From an uncultured Chloroflexota bacterium (GTDB lineage Bacteria > Chloroflexota > Anaerolineae > Anaerolineales > Villigracilaceae), in contig CAIWRB010000242.1 in NCBI GenBank assembly GCA_903914955.1, forward strand, positions 1-38,507: 38,507 bases of DNA. The letters are read 5' to 3'. Under the pieces are notes generated by a model, which made no database searches, was not told where the DNA came from, and worked only from the letters and a program-made list of their open reading frames with translations. Of this stretch, positions 1 to 8,811 are shown one piece after another. Position numbers and translations under genes: made by a program. Numbering within the stretch: position 1 is the first letter of the stretch; each line of letters starts with the position of its first letter.

Positions 1-48
1 CCATGATTCGTAATCTATTGTGAGTAACATTCTTGGAGACGGATTCAT
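1..48 (-). CDS. Start of a possible polysaccharide deacetylase (partial, cut by left edge)
   Basis: An ATG at 48 on the minus strand opens a frame with no stop to the window edge, giving 16 residues, MNPSPRMLLTIDYESW. The LLTIDYESW segment resembles the first strand of NodB-type polysaccharide deacetylases, where an early aspartate lies in a T-(I/F)-D-x-E motif; that assignment rests on very little sequence. A TATAAT on the minus strand at 58-63 lies 9 bases before the ATG, which would give an almost leaderless mRNA. It follows the glycosyltransferase-like gene in the same direction, so a surface-glycan role would fit. A second in-frame ATG at 30 is an alternative start. Confidence 0.4.
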   Translation of the reverse strand, partial: MNPSPRMLLTIDYESW

Positions 49-57
49 ACGCGGAAG

Positions 58-63
58 ATTATA
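58..63 (-). promoter_or_regulatory. Possible -10 box for the left-edge gene
   Basis: The minus strand reads GCTATAAT here, a perfect -10 hexamer 9 bases upstream of the ATG at 48. No convincing -35 was found. The same GCTATAAT occurs at the two other minus-strand promoters called at 8227-8232 and 13757-13762. Confidence 0.35.
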
Positions 64-95
64 GCATGGCGAATTGAAATAATTTTTGATGTGGC

Positions 96-2081
96 TTAGT
101 TGGAGCATTTCAGAGCGGAGATGATCTTCGTGGTTTTTTCCCCGCCTTTACCGGCGACTTTTGCTTGTATCTGCTTCCAGACAGCGCATACCCCCCTGTG
201 CATTTTTGCATCATCCTTCAAAATTTGTTCTGATCGTTTCTGCGCGGCTTGCAGGTCACCGATTAAAGCGTGTGCTTCAATAAAGATTAGCCATTCGTTC
301 TGATCTACAGGCGTATAACCCTGCGCGATTGCTTCTGATTCAAGGGAAATTACTTTTGCGAAATTGCCAGTTTGGAAAGCAAGTTCAGCTTTCGTGAAGT
401 AATAACACCACATGTGCGCTGGTTCATGTGATAGGAAGATGGGAGTGGCAACTTTATCAGGGTTTGTGATGATCCTCGATGGATCGGAGATGGGAATTGC
501 TTTTGTCAGCGTTTCTGGTAAAGTGGCATAAATATCCGCATCGCCGCGGGATGGATCAAGCACGCGTAGACACCCAATTGATGGCATGTAGATCACCACT
601 GCTTGAGATGTGGATCCGTGAAAATTCATTGTTCGATAGGTAAATGAAATATCGGTATCAGGTTCAAGAGAAGGCAGCGTGGCGCTTCCGATGCGTTTTT
701 CGGTATTAAGCAATGCGTACGGTAAATTGGGCGGTGTTAGTTCCGGCGCGTACATCCAATTGATGGGTGCGGTAAAAGATAGGTCGGTTTCATAGTCAAT
801 AGGCATTTGGTGTGTGAGGAGTACGGTGTTTGGTTTCAATGCTGGGATGCGCCAGGTTAATTGCCAATAGATCTGTTTCTGCTGTTCCCAGTCACGCCGA
901 AAAATATTTGCGTTGAAGAATTGTTGACCAACGCCCAATGCGATCAGCGAGATGAATAGAATTGTTTTGTAACGCGTGTTTTGAAAGATCAACTCGATGA
1001 ATCCGATGATAAAGATACCCCCGCCGATCATCATGGAGATCATGAATCTGTCATAGCTGCTTTGAAGTCTGAGAGGCAGGCCTGCGGCTAGCGAGGGGAG
1101 TCGTCCGAGTAAAATGCCGATCAAACCAATGGCGATGAGTGACAAGGCAAAACTGCGCGTTTCGTTTTGACCCTGCAGGTGTGGAAAATATAACATAAGT
1201 AGTGTGAAGGTCACCGCGATGAGACAGAGCGTTAATAGGGAGGATGGCGCTAAAATGTTTGCCGAGCATAAAACCAATACTTGTCCCCAAACATAGAAAC
1301 AAACTTTCCAGAGGGTATCTACCACTTCAACAAAAATATTGACACTTGAAATATCATTTGCGGCAGTGACTTCATAAGAATTGTACGCTCCGAATCGGTA
1401 GTAACCGATCAGCCAGAGTGCGTTCAATATCCAGACGAGAAGATAGGGCCACCAAATCTTTATGGTCATGCGGATGCGGTCAATGAAAACGCCTTTATGA
1501 TCGAAGAATAGAAAAAGTAAGCGCAATCCTTCCAGTCCGAAAAAATACTCGGTTGGAAATATGCCGCAGATCTGCAGGAGAAGCGCGATCATTATATAAA
1601 TCCATGGATGTTCGGCGCGTAATGCTTTGAAGGTAAATCCAAAGGATAAAATATAAAATATAAATGGAATTAATTCCTGATTGATGTGCGTGTAAGCCAC
1701 CCAATGTTGACTGTATCCAGGGAAAACTGTGATGAGCAGCGCAAGAGTTAGCGCGAAGTGCGGGCGAGTTGGCCAAATCTGTTTGAAAGTCCACCATGCT
1801 GAAAGTCCAATTAAGAAGCGAATGATCAGTGCAAAGATCTGCCAGTAAAGGGGAATCGGTGGGATGAAAGTTGTAGTCGCGTAGAAAATCGGTCCTAAAA
1901 ATGGACGGAAAGGCATGAAGGCGGGAATAAATTCGGCGGGACCAAGGAATTTTGTGATCCATGCGAACGGCCAGTCGTCCCAGTAGAAGCCTGTATACGG
2001 AAGCAGCAGTCCATACCCAAGGATCGTGACGAATAAAAACAGGAATATCGGATGGGTGAGTTTCGAGCGCAAAGTTTGCAT
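96..2081 (-). CDS. GT-C type membrane glycosyltransferase-like protein with soluble C-terminal region
   Basis: 661 residues. About ten hydrophobic segments fill residues 10-400. The first extracytoplasmic loop carries WDDW near residue 34, like the acidic loop motif of GT-C enzymes that use polyprenyl-phosphate sugars. Residues 400-661 are soluble and end in helical, TPR-like sequence around 570-640. The ATG overlaps the stop of the preceding gene by one base (TAATG), so translation is probably coupled. With the adjacent glycosyltransferase-like protein, GtrA and sugar-nucleotide epimerase it suggests transfer of sugars to a surface polymer. The donor and acceptor cannot be read from the sequence; a polytopic protein of another function remains possible. 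Confidence 0.55.
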   Translation of the reverse strand: MQTLRSKLTHPIFLFLFVTILGYGLLLPYTGFYWDDWPFAWITKFLGPAEFIPAFMPFRPFLGPIFYATTTFIPPIPLYWQIFALIIRFLIGLSAWWTFKQIWPTRPHFALTLALLITVFPGYSQHWVAYTHINQELIPFIFYILSFGFTFKALRAEHPWIYIMIALLLQICGIFPTEYFFGLEGLRLLFLFFDHKGVFIDRIRMTIKIWWPYLLVWILNALWLIGYYRFGAYNSYEVTAANDISSVNIFVEVVDTLWKVCFYVWGQVLVLCSANILAPSSLLTLCLIAVTFTLLMLYFPHLQGQNETRSFALSLIAIGLIGILLGRLPSLAAGLPLRLQSSYDRFMISMMIGGGIFIIGFIELIFQNTRYKTILFISLIALGVGQQFFNANIFRRDWEQQKQIYWQLTWRIPALKPNTVLLTHQMPIDYETDLSFTAPINWMYAPELTPPNLPYALLNTEKRIGSATLPSLEPDTDISFTYRTMNFHGSTSQAVVIYMPSIGCLRVLDPSRGDADIYATLPETLTKAIPISDPSRIITNPDKVATPIFLSHEPAHMWCYYFTKAELAFQTGNFAKVISLESEAIAQGYTPVDQNEWLIFIEAHALIGDLQAAQKRSEQILKDDAKMHRGVCAVWKQIQAKVAGKGGEKTTKIISALKCSN

Positions 2082-3622
2082 TATGGAATTTGCTTGATCT
2101 CGCAGAAAATAGCTTTTCCACGTTGTATAGAAAGGAACACGGGCGCATCCCTAAATGTACCGCGATCTTCGTTGGTGCGCGTATTGACCAAAACGAAATC
2201 ACCAGGCTTTATCTGAGAAAGTTCCGTACGGTAATCGTGGATCGTGATGTTTGGGGTCGCGTAATAGGCGGCGATATAAGGCTCTCGTTTTATAAATAGT
2301 TGTGACCCCGGCGGTGCTTTTTTATCGAAATCCAAAAGTGCTTCGCGATAACAGGTGAGCCAATATTCGGTTTCGTAGGTGCGGAAAGCACTGCTTGTGC
2401 CGCCTGCGAAAGAATTGTAATATGCGTATTCATAAGGATGGAGTTGCAGCGCGCCATAGATCCCGGGCAAAAGCAGAATCAGTACAAATGAAATTGCGCC
2501 CCAGCGGTTTTTTACAGTGTCGAAGATTTTTTCAAAAGCAAATCCTGCAAAGATGAAGATCGGCGGAAGCATGAATAGGAAATGACGGAAGCCATCATAC
2601 ATTGGTGGTTTACGAAAGATAACATACGCGGCGGGGATGCAGAACCATAATAAAATGAGGATTAAGATCAGCCGCTGCTTGTAATTCGATTTCCAGATCC
2701 AAAGAAACAGGCCGATGAAAAATAAAAACCAAACTGGTTCGGTCAGCGTAAAACCGAGTAGTATAGGTAAATACCTGCGGGGAAGTTCGTTGGCGAGATA
2801 AATATTTCCATTGAAGAGTACTTTTAGTTGCGTGGGGTTCGCCGACATGAACCCAAAGACTTCAATAAATTTTTGAAGTGGGTTCGTCCATAAATAAGGC
2901 CAGACAAGGAGTGAAATAAAAATGGTGAGCACACTATAAAAAGCCAGGCATTTTATAAATATTATAGCGTTGTCTTTTTTGAATTGACTGAGCGCATAAA
3001 AACTCACCAATACACCAGCCAATGGGCCAAGTACGCGAATGGATGTCGCGATTCCAAGAAAGAACGCTGCGAGGATAATTTTTGACAAATTGTATTTTTT
3101 ATTTTCGACGATCGAATCCACCATTTCAAAACCGAAGCAGATTGCGGCGAGAAAAAAAACAAGAAAGGGCGGGTCTTTTGGGTTAATAAAAGCGTGCCCC
3201 CATAGAAGCGGCTGCCAGGCGAACAGGGAGGTGGAAGCAAGCGCTGCGGGTTTGCTCATCCATCGTTTAGAAAAACGATAGAGCAGATATACTCCAATTT
3301 GGAATGTAAAAAAATTGACGAGATGCCAGGCGGAGGCATTGTCCATGCCAAAAGATTCGAGAACAGACACAACTGGATGCGCGATCAGAACGTACGCCGG
3401 GCCCCGGTTGGCGTGGTCTGTTCCACTGACACCGTAGGCATTCTCAAGATTGAAGTTTCCACTGAACCATGCGGCTGGTGAGTATGCGTAGCCAAGCGAG
3501 TTGGCATAATCATAAAAGAGCGGCTCGTCCCAGGACAAGCCGTAATTTCGAAAAGTTAATAAGCCGACCACAATGTTGATGATCAGTAAAATAAGAATTG
3601 GATGTTGGCGGATTTTTTGCAC
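2081..3622 (-). CDS. GT39/PMT-like membrane glycosyltransferase
   Basis: 513 residues, multi-pass. A WDEP motif at residues 31-34 follows the first membrane segment, matching the acidic catalytic loop of PMT/ArnT-like GT-C enzymes. NPKDPPF near residue 147 matches a second conserved motif of that superfamily. About ten further hydrophobic segments follow, with a short soluble tail from about 420. Family members transfer a sugar from a lipid-phosphate carrier to protein or glycan on the outer membrane face. The start is GTG at 3622, only 9 bases after the thioesterase stop, with no strong ribosome-binding site, so coupling is likely. Substrate unknown. Confidence 0.7.
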   Translation of the reverse strand: MQKIRQHPILILLIINIVVGLLTFRNYGLSWDEPLFYDYANSLGYAYSPAAWFSGNFNLENAYGVSGTDHANRGPAYVLIAHPVVSVLESFGMDNASAWHLVNFFTFQIGVYLLYRFSKRWMSKPAALASTSLFAWQPLLWGHAFINPKDPPFLVFFLAAICFGFEMVDSIVENKKYNLSKIILAAFFLGIATSIRVLGPLAGVLVSFYALSQFKKDNAIIFIKCLAFYSVLTIFISLLVWPYLWTNPLQKFIEVFGFMSANPTQLKVLFNGNIYLANELPRRYLPILLGFTLTEPVWFLFFIGLFLWIWKSNYKQRLILILILLWFCIPAAYVIFRKPPMYDGFRHFLFMLPPIFIFAGFAFEKIFDTVKNRWGAISFVLILLLPGIYGALQLHPYEYAYYNSFAGGTSSAFRTYETEYWLTCYREALLDFDKKAPPGSQLFIKREPYIAAYYATPNITIHDYRTELSQIKPGDFVLVNTRTNEDRGTFRDAPVFLSIQRGKAIFCEIKQIP

Positions 3623-3631
3623 GATGGGGGG

Positions 3632-4105
3632 TTATTTTTTCGAGATGCGGTACGCTTGCCGCTTTTTAGCTTGTTCCATTCGTTGACTTTCTTCTTCTGT
3701 TTCGATGATCAACTCCGGTACAGAGGTTGGTTTTCCGTCATCGTCCAATGCCACATAGACGAGATACGCATTGTTCGTGTGGATGCGTTCGCCTGTGATG
3801 GGATTCTCCGCAATTACCTGAACCTCGGCTTCCAATGATGTTTTTCCAACATAAGACACTTCCGCGTTGAGGATGATGAGATCGCCTATTTTGATCGGTT
3901 CACGGAAGACGAGCGAGTCTACTGCCACTGTGACGACTCGTTTTTGCGCGTGGCGCATACAGGCGAGCGCACCGGCTTCGTCCGCGAGTTTCATGATCCA
4001 ACCGCCATGCACATTGCCGAAATGGTTGGCGTGTTCAGGCTGCATCAATTGCGCGATGCTGATGCGCGAGGCGCGGATGGTTTTTGGTTTGGGGGCGTTT
4101 GTCAT
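3632..4105 (-). CDS. Hotdog-fold acyl-CoA thioesterase (YciA/ACOT type)
   Basis: 157 residues, the usual length for a single hotdog domain. NHFGNVHGG at residues 27-35, followed by a helix with LADEAGA, is the typical ACOT/YciA active-site region, with N and D/E residues activating water. Such enzymes hydrolyse acyl-CoA to free fatty acid and CoA in the cytoplasm as hexamers. The charged C-terminal tail (about 135-157) is extra. No Shine-Dalgarno is visible; TATAAC lies 6 bases before the ATG, suggesting leaderless translation. It precedes the two membrane glycosyltransferase-like genes by 9 bases, a link with no obvious functional reason. Confidence 0.85.
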   Translation of the reverse strand: MTNAPKPKTIRASRISIAQLMQPEHANHFGNVHGGWIMKLADEAGALACMRHAQKRVVTVAVDSLVFREPIKIGDLIILNAEVSYVGKTSLEAEVQVIAENPITGERIHTNNAYLVYVALDDDGKPTSVPELIIETEEESQRMEQAKKRQAYRISKK

Positions 4106-4111
4106 TGGGTT

Positions 4112-4117
4112 GTTATA
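4112..4117 (-). promoter_or_regulatory. Possible -10 box for the thioesterase gene
   Basis: Minus-strand TATAAC lies 6 bases upstream of the ATG at 4105, which would place transcription start at or next to the A of the ATG. The upstream gap (4118-4181) holds no other recognisable signal. Confidence 0.3.
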
Positions 4118-4181
4118 ATTTCAAGGAGAAATTTTACGGAGTGTGAAGTCTACAAAACTTGCCTCTCCATAAATATTGTGG

Positions 4182-4562
4182 CTAATCCATATCCTGGCGG
4201 TTTTCGCCAGAATCGATTGTATGCAAACGTTCTGGAAGGTCAAGTAACACGTCAATACTAGAGTGGGTCAATTCAGGCATCATGGGCGCAAGCGGAATCG
4301 TTGCGGGCGGGTAAATTTTTCGGGGAGGTGGAGGCGGCTTCAAGTTAGGTTTGAGCGTGGATGTCGATCGTCTGCGAATAATGCGGGGGTCGTTGGTAAG
4401 AGTCCCGACAAAGTCTCCGAGTACCGAGTAGACTTCCCGCTTGGGAGTGATGAATCCTATCCAATCCCCATTGCGGTTGAACAGGTATGGATAAACTAAA
4501 AAGGCTTCTGCGTCGCCTTTGGTGGTGAAAATGGGAATGATCGTGGGCTGGCTATTGTTCAT
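4182..4562 (-). CDS. Small hypothetical protein, possible 4-fold beta-flower domain
   Basis: 126 residues. Residues about 20-58 have an alternating pattern (YLFNRNGDWIGFI, then VYSVLGDFVGTL) recalling the short repeated hairpins of 4-fold beta-flower proteins, a family of unknown function; I hold this loosely. Residues 69-95 are proline-rich and basic, with five consecutive prolines, suggesting a flexible linker. No signal peptide or membrane segment is seen. A GGTGAG-like ribosome-binding site precedes the ATG. It follows gtrA by 9 bases, so it is probably cotranscribed with the surface-glycan genes. Confidence 0.6.
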   Translation of the reverse strand: MNNSQPTIIPIFTTKGDAEAFLVYPYLFNRNGDWIGFITPKREVYSVLGDFVGTLTNDPRIIRRRSTSTLKPNLKPPPPPRKIYPPATIPLAPMMPELTHSSIDVLLDLPERLHTIDSGENRQDMD

Positions 4563-4571
4563 TGACTCACC

Positions 4572-5033
4572 TTATGAATTATTGTCAATGTCATTATACG
4601 TCCAATACCTATTCACGAAGAAGTTCCAAATCATTACAATTCCAACAGCCGCCGCGAGAGTGATATTGTTGGCGTAGAATTCTGCGGTCTTCGCAGATGC
4701 GTGGAATACGCCTTCAAAAAAATGAAGGACGGGCGGTTCAACATAATGAAGAGTTGGAATTCGGATCGCTACGCCGGCTGTATTCACCAGAAAGAACATC
4801 CCTAATTGATTCAGCAGTGACCGTGACCGTGATTCAGGATACGTCCAATAGCGATTCCAGATGAAATTATTGATCACAGCGCAGGTAAAAGAGATCGTAC
4901 CCGCATAAACGAGGGATATGTTTGTAAAATGTGAAAGCAGGTTCATCACTCCAAAATCAATTGCCGCGCCGAGAGTGCCGACCAGCGCAAATTTGAAGAA
5001 ACGATTGCGTTCCTTTGTGTTACTTAGGCTCAT
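4572..5033 (-). CDS. GtrA family membrane protein
   Basis: 153 residues with four membrane segments (about 13-32, 40-57, 76-95, 122-142). The repeated WNRYWTY/VNRYWTY motif, at about 60 and near the C-terminus, is characteristic of GtrA. The family is thought to flip or present polyprenyl-phosphate sugars to GT-C glycosyltransferases, which suits the two such proteins encoded downstream. Its ATG overlaps the epimerase stop by four bases, so translation is probably coupled. Confidence 0.88.
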   Translation of the reverse strand: MSLSNTKERNRFFKFALVGTLGAAIDFGVMNLLSHFTNISLVYAGTISFTCAVINNFIWNRYWTYPESRSRSLLNQLGMFFLVNTAGVAIRIPTLHYVEPPVLHFFEGVFHASAKTAEFYANNITLAAAVGIVMIWNFFVNRYWTYNDIDNNS

Positions 5034-5986
5034 GTAGTTCCCAATTTTTGTTTAAAGAATGGAATCGTGCGACGGATACCTTCTTCAAGGTCTACTTTGG
5101 GTTCCCAGTTTAAGAGATCATGTGCGCGGGTGATGTCCGGCTGGCGGCGTTGAGGGTCACGCGCACTTCGCGCATCAACATACGTGATACCCGCTTTGTT
5201 GCCAGTGATCTTGTTGATCGCTTCTGCAAATTGCAGGATGGTCATTTCTATGGGATTCCCAATGTTGACAGGGAAATGCTCCTCGGAGTAGAGCAGTTTT
5301 ACGATCCCGTTCACCAGATCATCCACAAAGCAGAATGAGCGGGTCTGGGCCCCGTCACCATAGACAGTGAGTGGTTGACCGAGTAAAGCTTGTTTGAGCA
5401 GATTCGGCAAGGCTCGTCCGTCTTCCAGATCCATGCGTGGACCGTAAGTGTTGAAGATGCGCACGATGCTTGTGTTCACGTTATGGAAACGGTGATAGGC
5501 CATCGTTAAAGATTCCGCAAATCTTTTCGCTTCGTCGTATACGGCGCGTGTACCGACCGGGTCCACGTTGCCGGCGTAATCCTCTGTTTGTGGATGTACC
5601 AACGGGTCACCATAAATTTCGCTTGTAGATGCAATTAAAAAGCGTGCATTTTGTGCCCGTGCAAGTCCAAGACAATTGTGTGTGCCAAGCGCGCCGGCCT
5701 TCATGGTTTGAATCGGAAGATTGAAATAGCCCGATTTAGATAATGGGTTTGGGCTGGCGGGAGAAGCAAAATGCAGGATCGCATCTACAGTACCGGGTAC
5801 GAAGATGTAGTTAGATACATCACGCCTGTAAAAGGAGAATTTTTCATTACCCGCAAGGTGCGCGATATTATCAGGGCTCCCTGTTATGAAATTATCCATC
5901 CCAATGACTTCATGTCCATCGTTAAGCAAATGGTCGCAAAGATGGGAGCCCAGAAACCCGGCCGCGCCTGTGATCAAAATCCTCAT
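5030..5986 (-). CDS. NAD-dependent sugar epimerase/dehydratase, UDP-glucuronate decarboxylase-like
   Basis: 318 residues from the start at 5986. The Rossmann motif GAAGFLG (residues 7-13) binds NAD. The short-chain dehydrogenase catalytic pair is Y150 and K154 in YDEAK, with the serine in [20 protein letters not shown] and DPQRRQPDI closely resemble UDP-glucuronate decarboxylase, which makes UDP-xylose; an NDP-sugar 4-epimerase or dehydratase is the alternative. I prefer the ATG at 5986 because GAGGT lies 7 bases upstream; an in-frame ATG at 6004 would add six residues. It sits 21 bases after the lipoprotein gene and overlaps gtrA, linking sugar-nucleotide supply to sugar transfer. Confidence 0.85.
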   Translation of the reverse strand: MRILITGAAGFLGSHLCDHLLNDGHEVIGMDNFITGSPDNIAHLAGNEKFSFYRRDVSNYIFVPGTVDAILHFASPASPNPLSKSGYFNLPIQTMKAGALGTHNCLGLARAQNARFLIASTSEIYGDPLVHPQTEDYAGNVDPVGTRAVYDEAKRFAESLTMAYHRFHNVNTSIVRIFNTYGPRMDLEDGRALPNLLKQALLGQPLTVYGDGAQTRSFCFVDDLVNGIVKLLYSEEHFPVNIGNPIEMTILQFAEAINKITGNKAGITYVDARSARDPQRRQPDITRAHDLLNWEPKVDLEEGIRRTIPFFKQKLGTT

Positions 5987-6007
5987 TGTTTTTACCTCAT
6001 TCAAAAT

Positions 6008-7597
6008 TTATTTCCAATTAATGGCGCTGATCAATCCGTCGCCAGTAACTTGATACGCTTCGCTGCTGTTACTATCCACGAGCCAAAGATTGCCCTGGTA
6101 CATTACCGCAAGAAAATCACCAGTCTGTCCATCAAGTTGTTCAGGGGCCCAGGCAGGGGATTGTGGTTCAATTCCGCTTGCGTCTGCCGGTGGAAAAAGA
6201 GCTTTTCTGTTCGAGCCATCCCGATCCATTACCATTAATCGATAGCGGCTCGTCTCGCTTTGCTCAATAAAAATGGATTGCAGATAGGCTACCTGATAAG
6301 ACTTTTCTTTGCCGTTTGTTTGGGCAGGAGACGACGCTGTATAGGAGAACATGCCTGTTGCATCGACAATGGATACAGTCGCTTCACTACTTAACGAAGT
6401 GGCTGAGAGATCAAAAAAAGGTGACTCTTCGCTGGTTATAGGGGCGGGGGCTGGCGCATGGCTGACGTAATATAAAGTCATTCCGTCTGCGCCCCATGTC
6501 AGCGGTGGAATCCAAGCCCAATCGCTGTGTGTATTCAGGGGCGTGATCTCCAGCAATGGTTTGAGATAACCGCCATCCTGATCTACCAAGCCAATTTCAT
6601 CCGGACGCGCGTATGCCAGCTGACCACTATCAGAATAAGCAAATGACATTCCCCACCAGCCATATACCCCGCCGCTATTTGCTTCCAACATCTTGACCGG
6701 AATGCCGCCCGTGATGCTGACGCGATACAAGTCGTTGTTTGCCTGCCAGCCGGGGGATGTGCTGCGGGGTTCCACTGTTGAATATGCGACCGAACTTGTT
6801 CCAGGAATCCATGCCGCGAAGTGAACTACGTTTTTGGCTTGTAGATAAACAGGTTTTGGCACTAGGTTTTGGATGCGCACTGACCAAAGTGTATTGATCT
6901 CTTCACTGGCGGGCTTTTTGGATTTTCTGGTATAGATCAAATATTTGCCGTCTGGTGACAGAAAAAAAATGCGTCCATCCAAATCTCCGCTGCTGACGAG
7001 GATGCGTCGGTTGGCTGTGGAGCCTTCCATGATCCATGCATTACCTCCCGCAAGATAGGCGATCACCCCGGGAATATTCAAAGGTGTGAAAGAAGATTGC
7101 GCGCCGACCATTAATATCTCCGGCAGAGCTTCTTTTAAAATAACCGTTTTGACCGACGACTTGCTGATCTCAATATTGTCTTCGAGAATTCTTCGAAAGG
7201 TAATTTCTTCCAAACCGTTCACGCCAGCTTGCACGAGTCTTGTTTCGCCTTCAGGAAGCGTTTCATTTCGCACGATCTGTTGTTCGTATGCCACGACCAC
7301 TTGCTCGGTATCAAATATCTCCTCCACCCGAGTAAGGATGATTTGATCGCCTTCGCTTAGCACTGTGTAAAACGGGGGGTCGGTGCGGTCTAATTTTCCC
7401 GTTGCGATACCCGCGGTTTGCAGAGCCTGTGTCACGGTGCTGCCTGATGTTATAGTTACTTCGCGTGTTGTTCCGTCTGTTTTAATTGTGACAGTCATAT
7501 CCCCGCCAACTTGAGGCGAGCGGCAGGAAACTGTCAGCCATGCGAATGCTAAAAGAAACAGGAGCAGACTTGGACGATGAAGCGTGAAGCGAAACAT
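6008..7597 (-). CDS. Lipoprotein with DUF348/G5-like region and TolB-like beta-propeller region
   Basis: 529 residues. The N-terminus has a basic start, a hydrophobic stretch and LTVSC ending at Cys25, a plausible though not ideal lipobox. Residues about 33-85 resemble DUF348 (ubiquitin-like YabE/Rpf modules), and about 85-155 resemble a G5 domain, with [17 protein letters not shown] near 115. From about 175 onward there are repeated strands such as [13 protein letters not shown] and [11 protein letters not shown], typical of WD40-like/TolB propellers. The protein is expected outside the membrane and may bind peptidoglycan or glycan through the G5 part. Enzymatic activity is not evident. Confidence 0.7.
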   Translation of the reverse strand: MFRFTLHRPSLLLFLLAFAWLTVSCRSPQVGGDMTVTIKTDGTTREVTITSGSTVTQALQTAGIATGKLDRTDPPFYTVLSEGDQIILTRVEEIFDTEQVVVAYEQQIVRNETLPEGETRLVQAGVNGLEEITFRRILEDNIEISKSSVKTVILKEALPEILMVGAQSSFTPLNIPGVIAYLAGGNAWIMEGSTANRRILVSSGDLDGRIFFLSPDGKYLIYTRKSKKPASEEINTLWSVRIQNLVPKPVYLQAKNVVHFAAWIPGTSSVAYSTVEPRSTSPGWQANNDLYRVSITGGIPVKMLEANSGGVYGWWGMSFAYSDSGQLAYARPDEIGLVDQDGGYLKPLLEITPLNTHSDWAWIPPLTWGADGMTLYYVSHAPAPAPITSEESPFFDLSATSLSSEATVSIVDATGMFSYTASSPAQTNGKEKSYQVAYLQSIFIEQSETSRYRLMVMDRDGSNRKALFPPADASGIEPQSPAWAPEQLDGQTGDFLAVMYQGNLWLVDSNSSEAYQVTGDGLISAINWK

Positions 7598-7616
7598 GTC
7601 GGGTATAATCCAGCCG

Positions 7617-8189
7617 CTATTTAATTCGCCCAGTCATTGTCATGAGGCCATCTGCAATGACGATTGATTCAAGACGAAAGCCAGTGGCCACTGGCCCGAG
7701 TGAACCGGTGAAGGCTTCATCAATGATCGCACTGATCGCATTGTTCATTCCTTCAGGGGCTGGAATTGGGCCGAAATCCGCGGAGACGATCTCGATCTTT
7801 GGCAAGCCGCTGGTTTCATCAATGCTGACATTCATTGTGATCATAATATTTGCGGCAATCATGCCTTGGGCGATTTTGCCATACATTTGCAATTGGCCGT
7901 CGCGAAGCAGAATTTGCGGCTCAGTGAATGGCGGATTGGTTTGTTCTTGCATCTTTAGCGCAATATACGATGTGAGCTGGCTTTCCGTGAATTGCAATGT
8001 GACCAGACCGCTGTCTGCGCCTGCGATAAAAGCCTGTTCGATGAGCGTGCGCATATTTTGCACTTCGTTTTCAGAAACGGGTACAGCTTGCTCCGGGTAA
8101 TCGGGGCCGCCAGCGAAAACAGTGCAGGCCAATGAGGCGAGGACAAGTATTACAAAGAAATAAGTTATGGAAGTTGTTTTTGTTTTCAT
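7617..8189 (-). CDS. Predicted small lipoprotein, unknown function
   Basis: 190 residues. A basic N-terminus and hydrophobic segment end in LASLAC with Cys22, consistent with a lipoprotein signal. The mature part is an alpha/beta pattern with FTESQLTSYIALKM near 68 and alternating strands to the end, recalling lipid-binding YpmS/LmeA-like domains, but I do not recognise it securely. It is the first gene of the minus-strand block, 19 bases before the propeller lipoprotein, and is divergent from scpB. Confidence 0.6.
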   Translation of the reverse strand: MKTKTTSITYFFVILVLASLACTVFAGGPDYPEQAVPVSENEVQNMRTLIEQAFIAGADSGLVTLQFTESQLTSYIALKMQEQTNPPFTEPQILLRDGQLQMYGKIAQGMIAANIMITMNVSIDETSGLPKIEIVSADFGPIPAPEGMNNAISAIIDEAFTGSLGPVATGFRLESIVIADGLMTMTGRIK

Positions 8190-8202
8190 GGTTTTATCTA
8201 TC

Positions 8203-8232
8203 GGATATAAATTTTATAGCGGAGCAATTATA
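8203..8232. promoter_or_regulatory. Divergent promoter region between the lipoprotein operon and scpB
   Basis: Only 45 bases separate the divergent ATGs at 8189 and 8235. On the minus strand TATAAT at 8227-8232 (GCTATAAT) could drive the lipoprotein operon with a leader of about 30 bases. On the plus strand TATAAA at 8206-8211 could serve scpB, with GGAG at 8221-8224 as its ribosome-binding site. The two elements interleave, so they may interfere. No clear -35 on either strand. Confidence 0.4.
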
Positions 8233-8234
8233 GC

Positions 8235-8804
8235 ATGAGCGACTCTCAATCCACTTCAAATACCGAACTATCACTCGCCGCAAAAATCGAAGCGATGTTA
8301 TTTGTTTCTGCTGAACCTGTGCCGGTGACTCAGCTAGCAACCGCGCTGGATATAACCGCTTCAGTCGTGGAGCGTGGACTAAAGGAATTAGATGGGTCAC
8401 TGACGACCCGTGGTCTGCGTCTGCAACGAAATTCAGGGCGCGTGCAATTGACCACTGCCCCTGAACTTGCCCCGTTGATTGAGCTTTTTCTCGGTCTGGA
8501 GGCAACTACTCATCTTAGCCGCGCCTCGTTGGAGACTCTGGCGATCATCGCCTATCAGCAGCCTTGTACGCGCCCGCAAGTGGATTCCATTCGCGGCGTG
8601 AACAGTGATAGCATGATGAAGAGTTTGTTAAGTAAAGGCCTAATTCAGGAATCAGGCCGCACCGATGGCCCCGGCCGTCCGATCTTATATTCCACAACGC
8701 CGGAGTTTTTACAGCACTTTGGCCTGAGTTCCATCATTGAATTGCCTCCACTTGCTACACCTGCCGAAGCAGATGCCGAGCATAGCGTTTTGTTAAAAGG
8801 ATAG
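8235..8804 (+). CDS. scpB: Segregation and condensation protein ScpB
   Basis: 189 residues, normal for ScpB. It has two tandem winged-helix domains: LAAKIEAMLFVSAEPVPVTQLA opens the first, and ETLAIIAYQQPCTRPQVDSIRGVNS (about 97-121) is the highly conserved signature of the second. ScpB dimers bind the kleisin ScpA and, with SMC, form the chromosome-condensing complex. GGAG lies 10 bases before the ATG. No scpA is adjacent; the usual upstream place is taken by a divergent lipoprotein gene. rluB follows after 7 bases, a common scpB neighbour. Confidence 0.95.
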   Translation: MSDSQSTSNTELSLAAKIEAMLFVSAEPVPVTQLATALDITASVVERGLKELDGSLTTRGLRLQRNSGRVQLTTAPELAPLIELFLGLEATTHLSRASLETLAIIAYQQPCTRPQVDSIRGVNSDSMMKSLLSKGLIQESGRTDGPGRPILYSTTPEFLQHFGLSSIIELPPLATPAEADAEHSVLLKG

Positions 8805-8811
8805 TTATCAC

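Noticed and set aside
1495-2202. 235-residue minus-strand frame
   Set aside because: It overlaps both membrane glycosyltransferase-like genes in another frame and shows no domain; the real genes have continuous membrane segments and family motifs.
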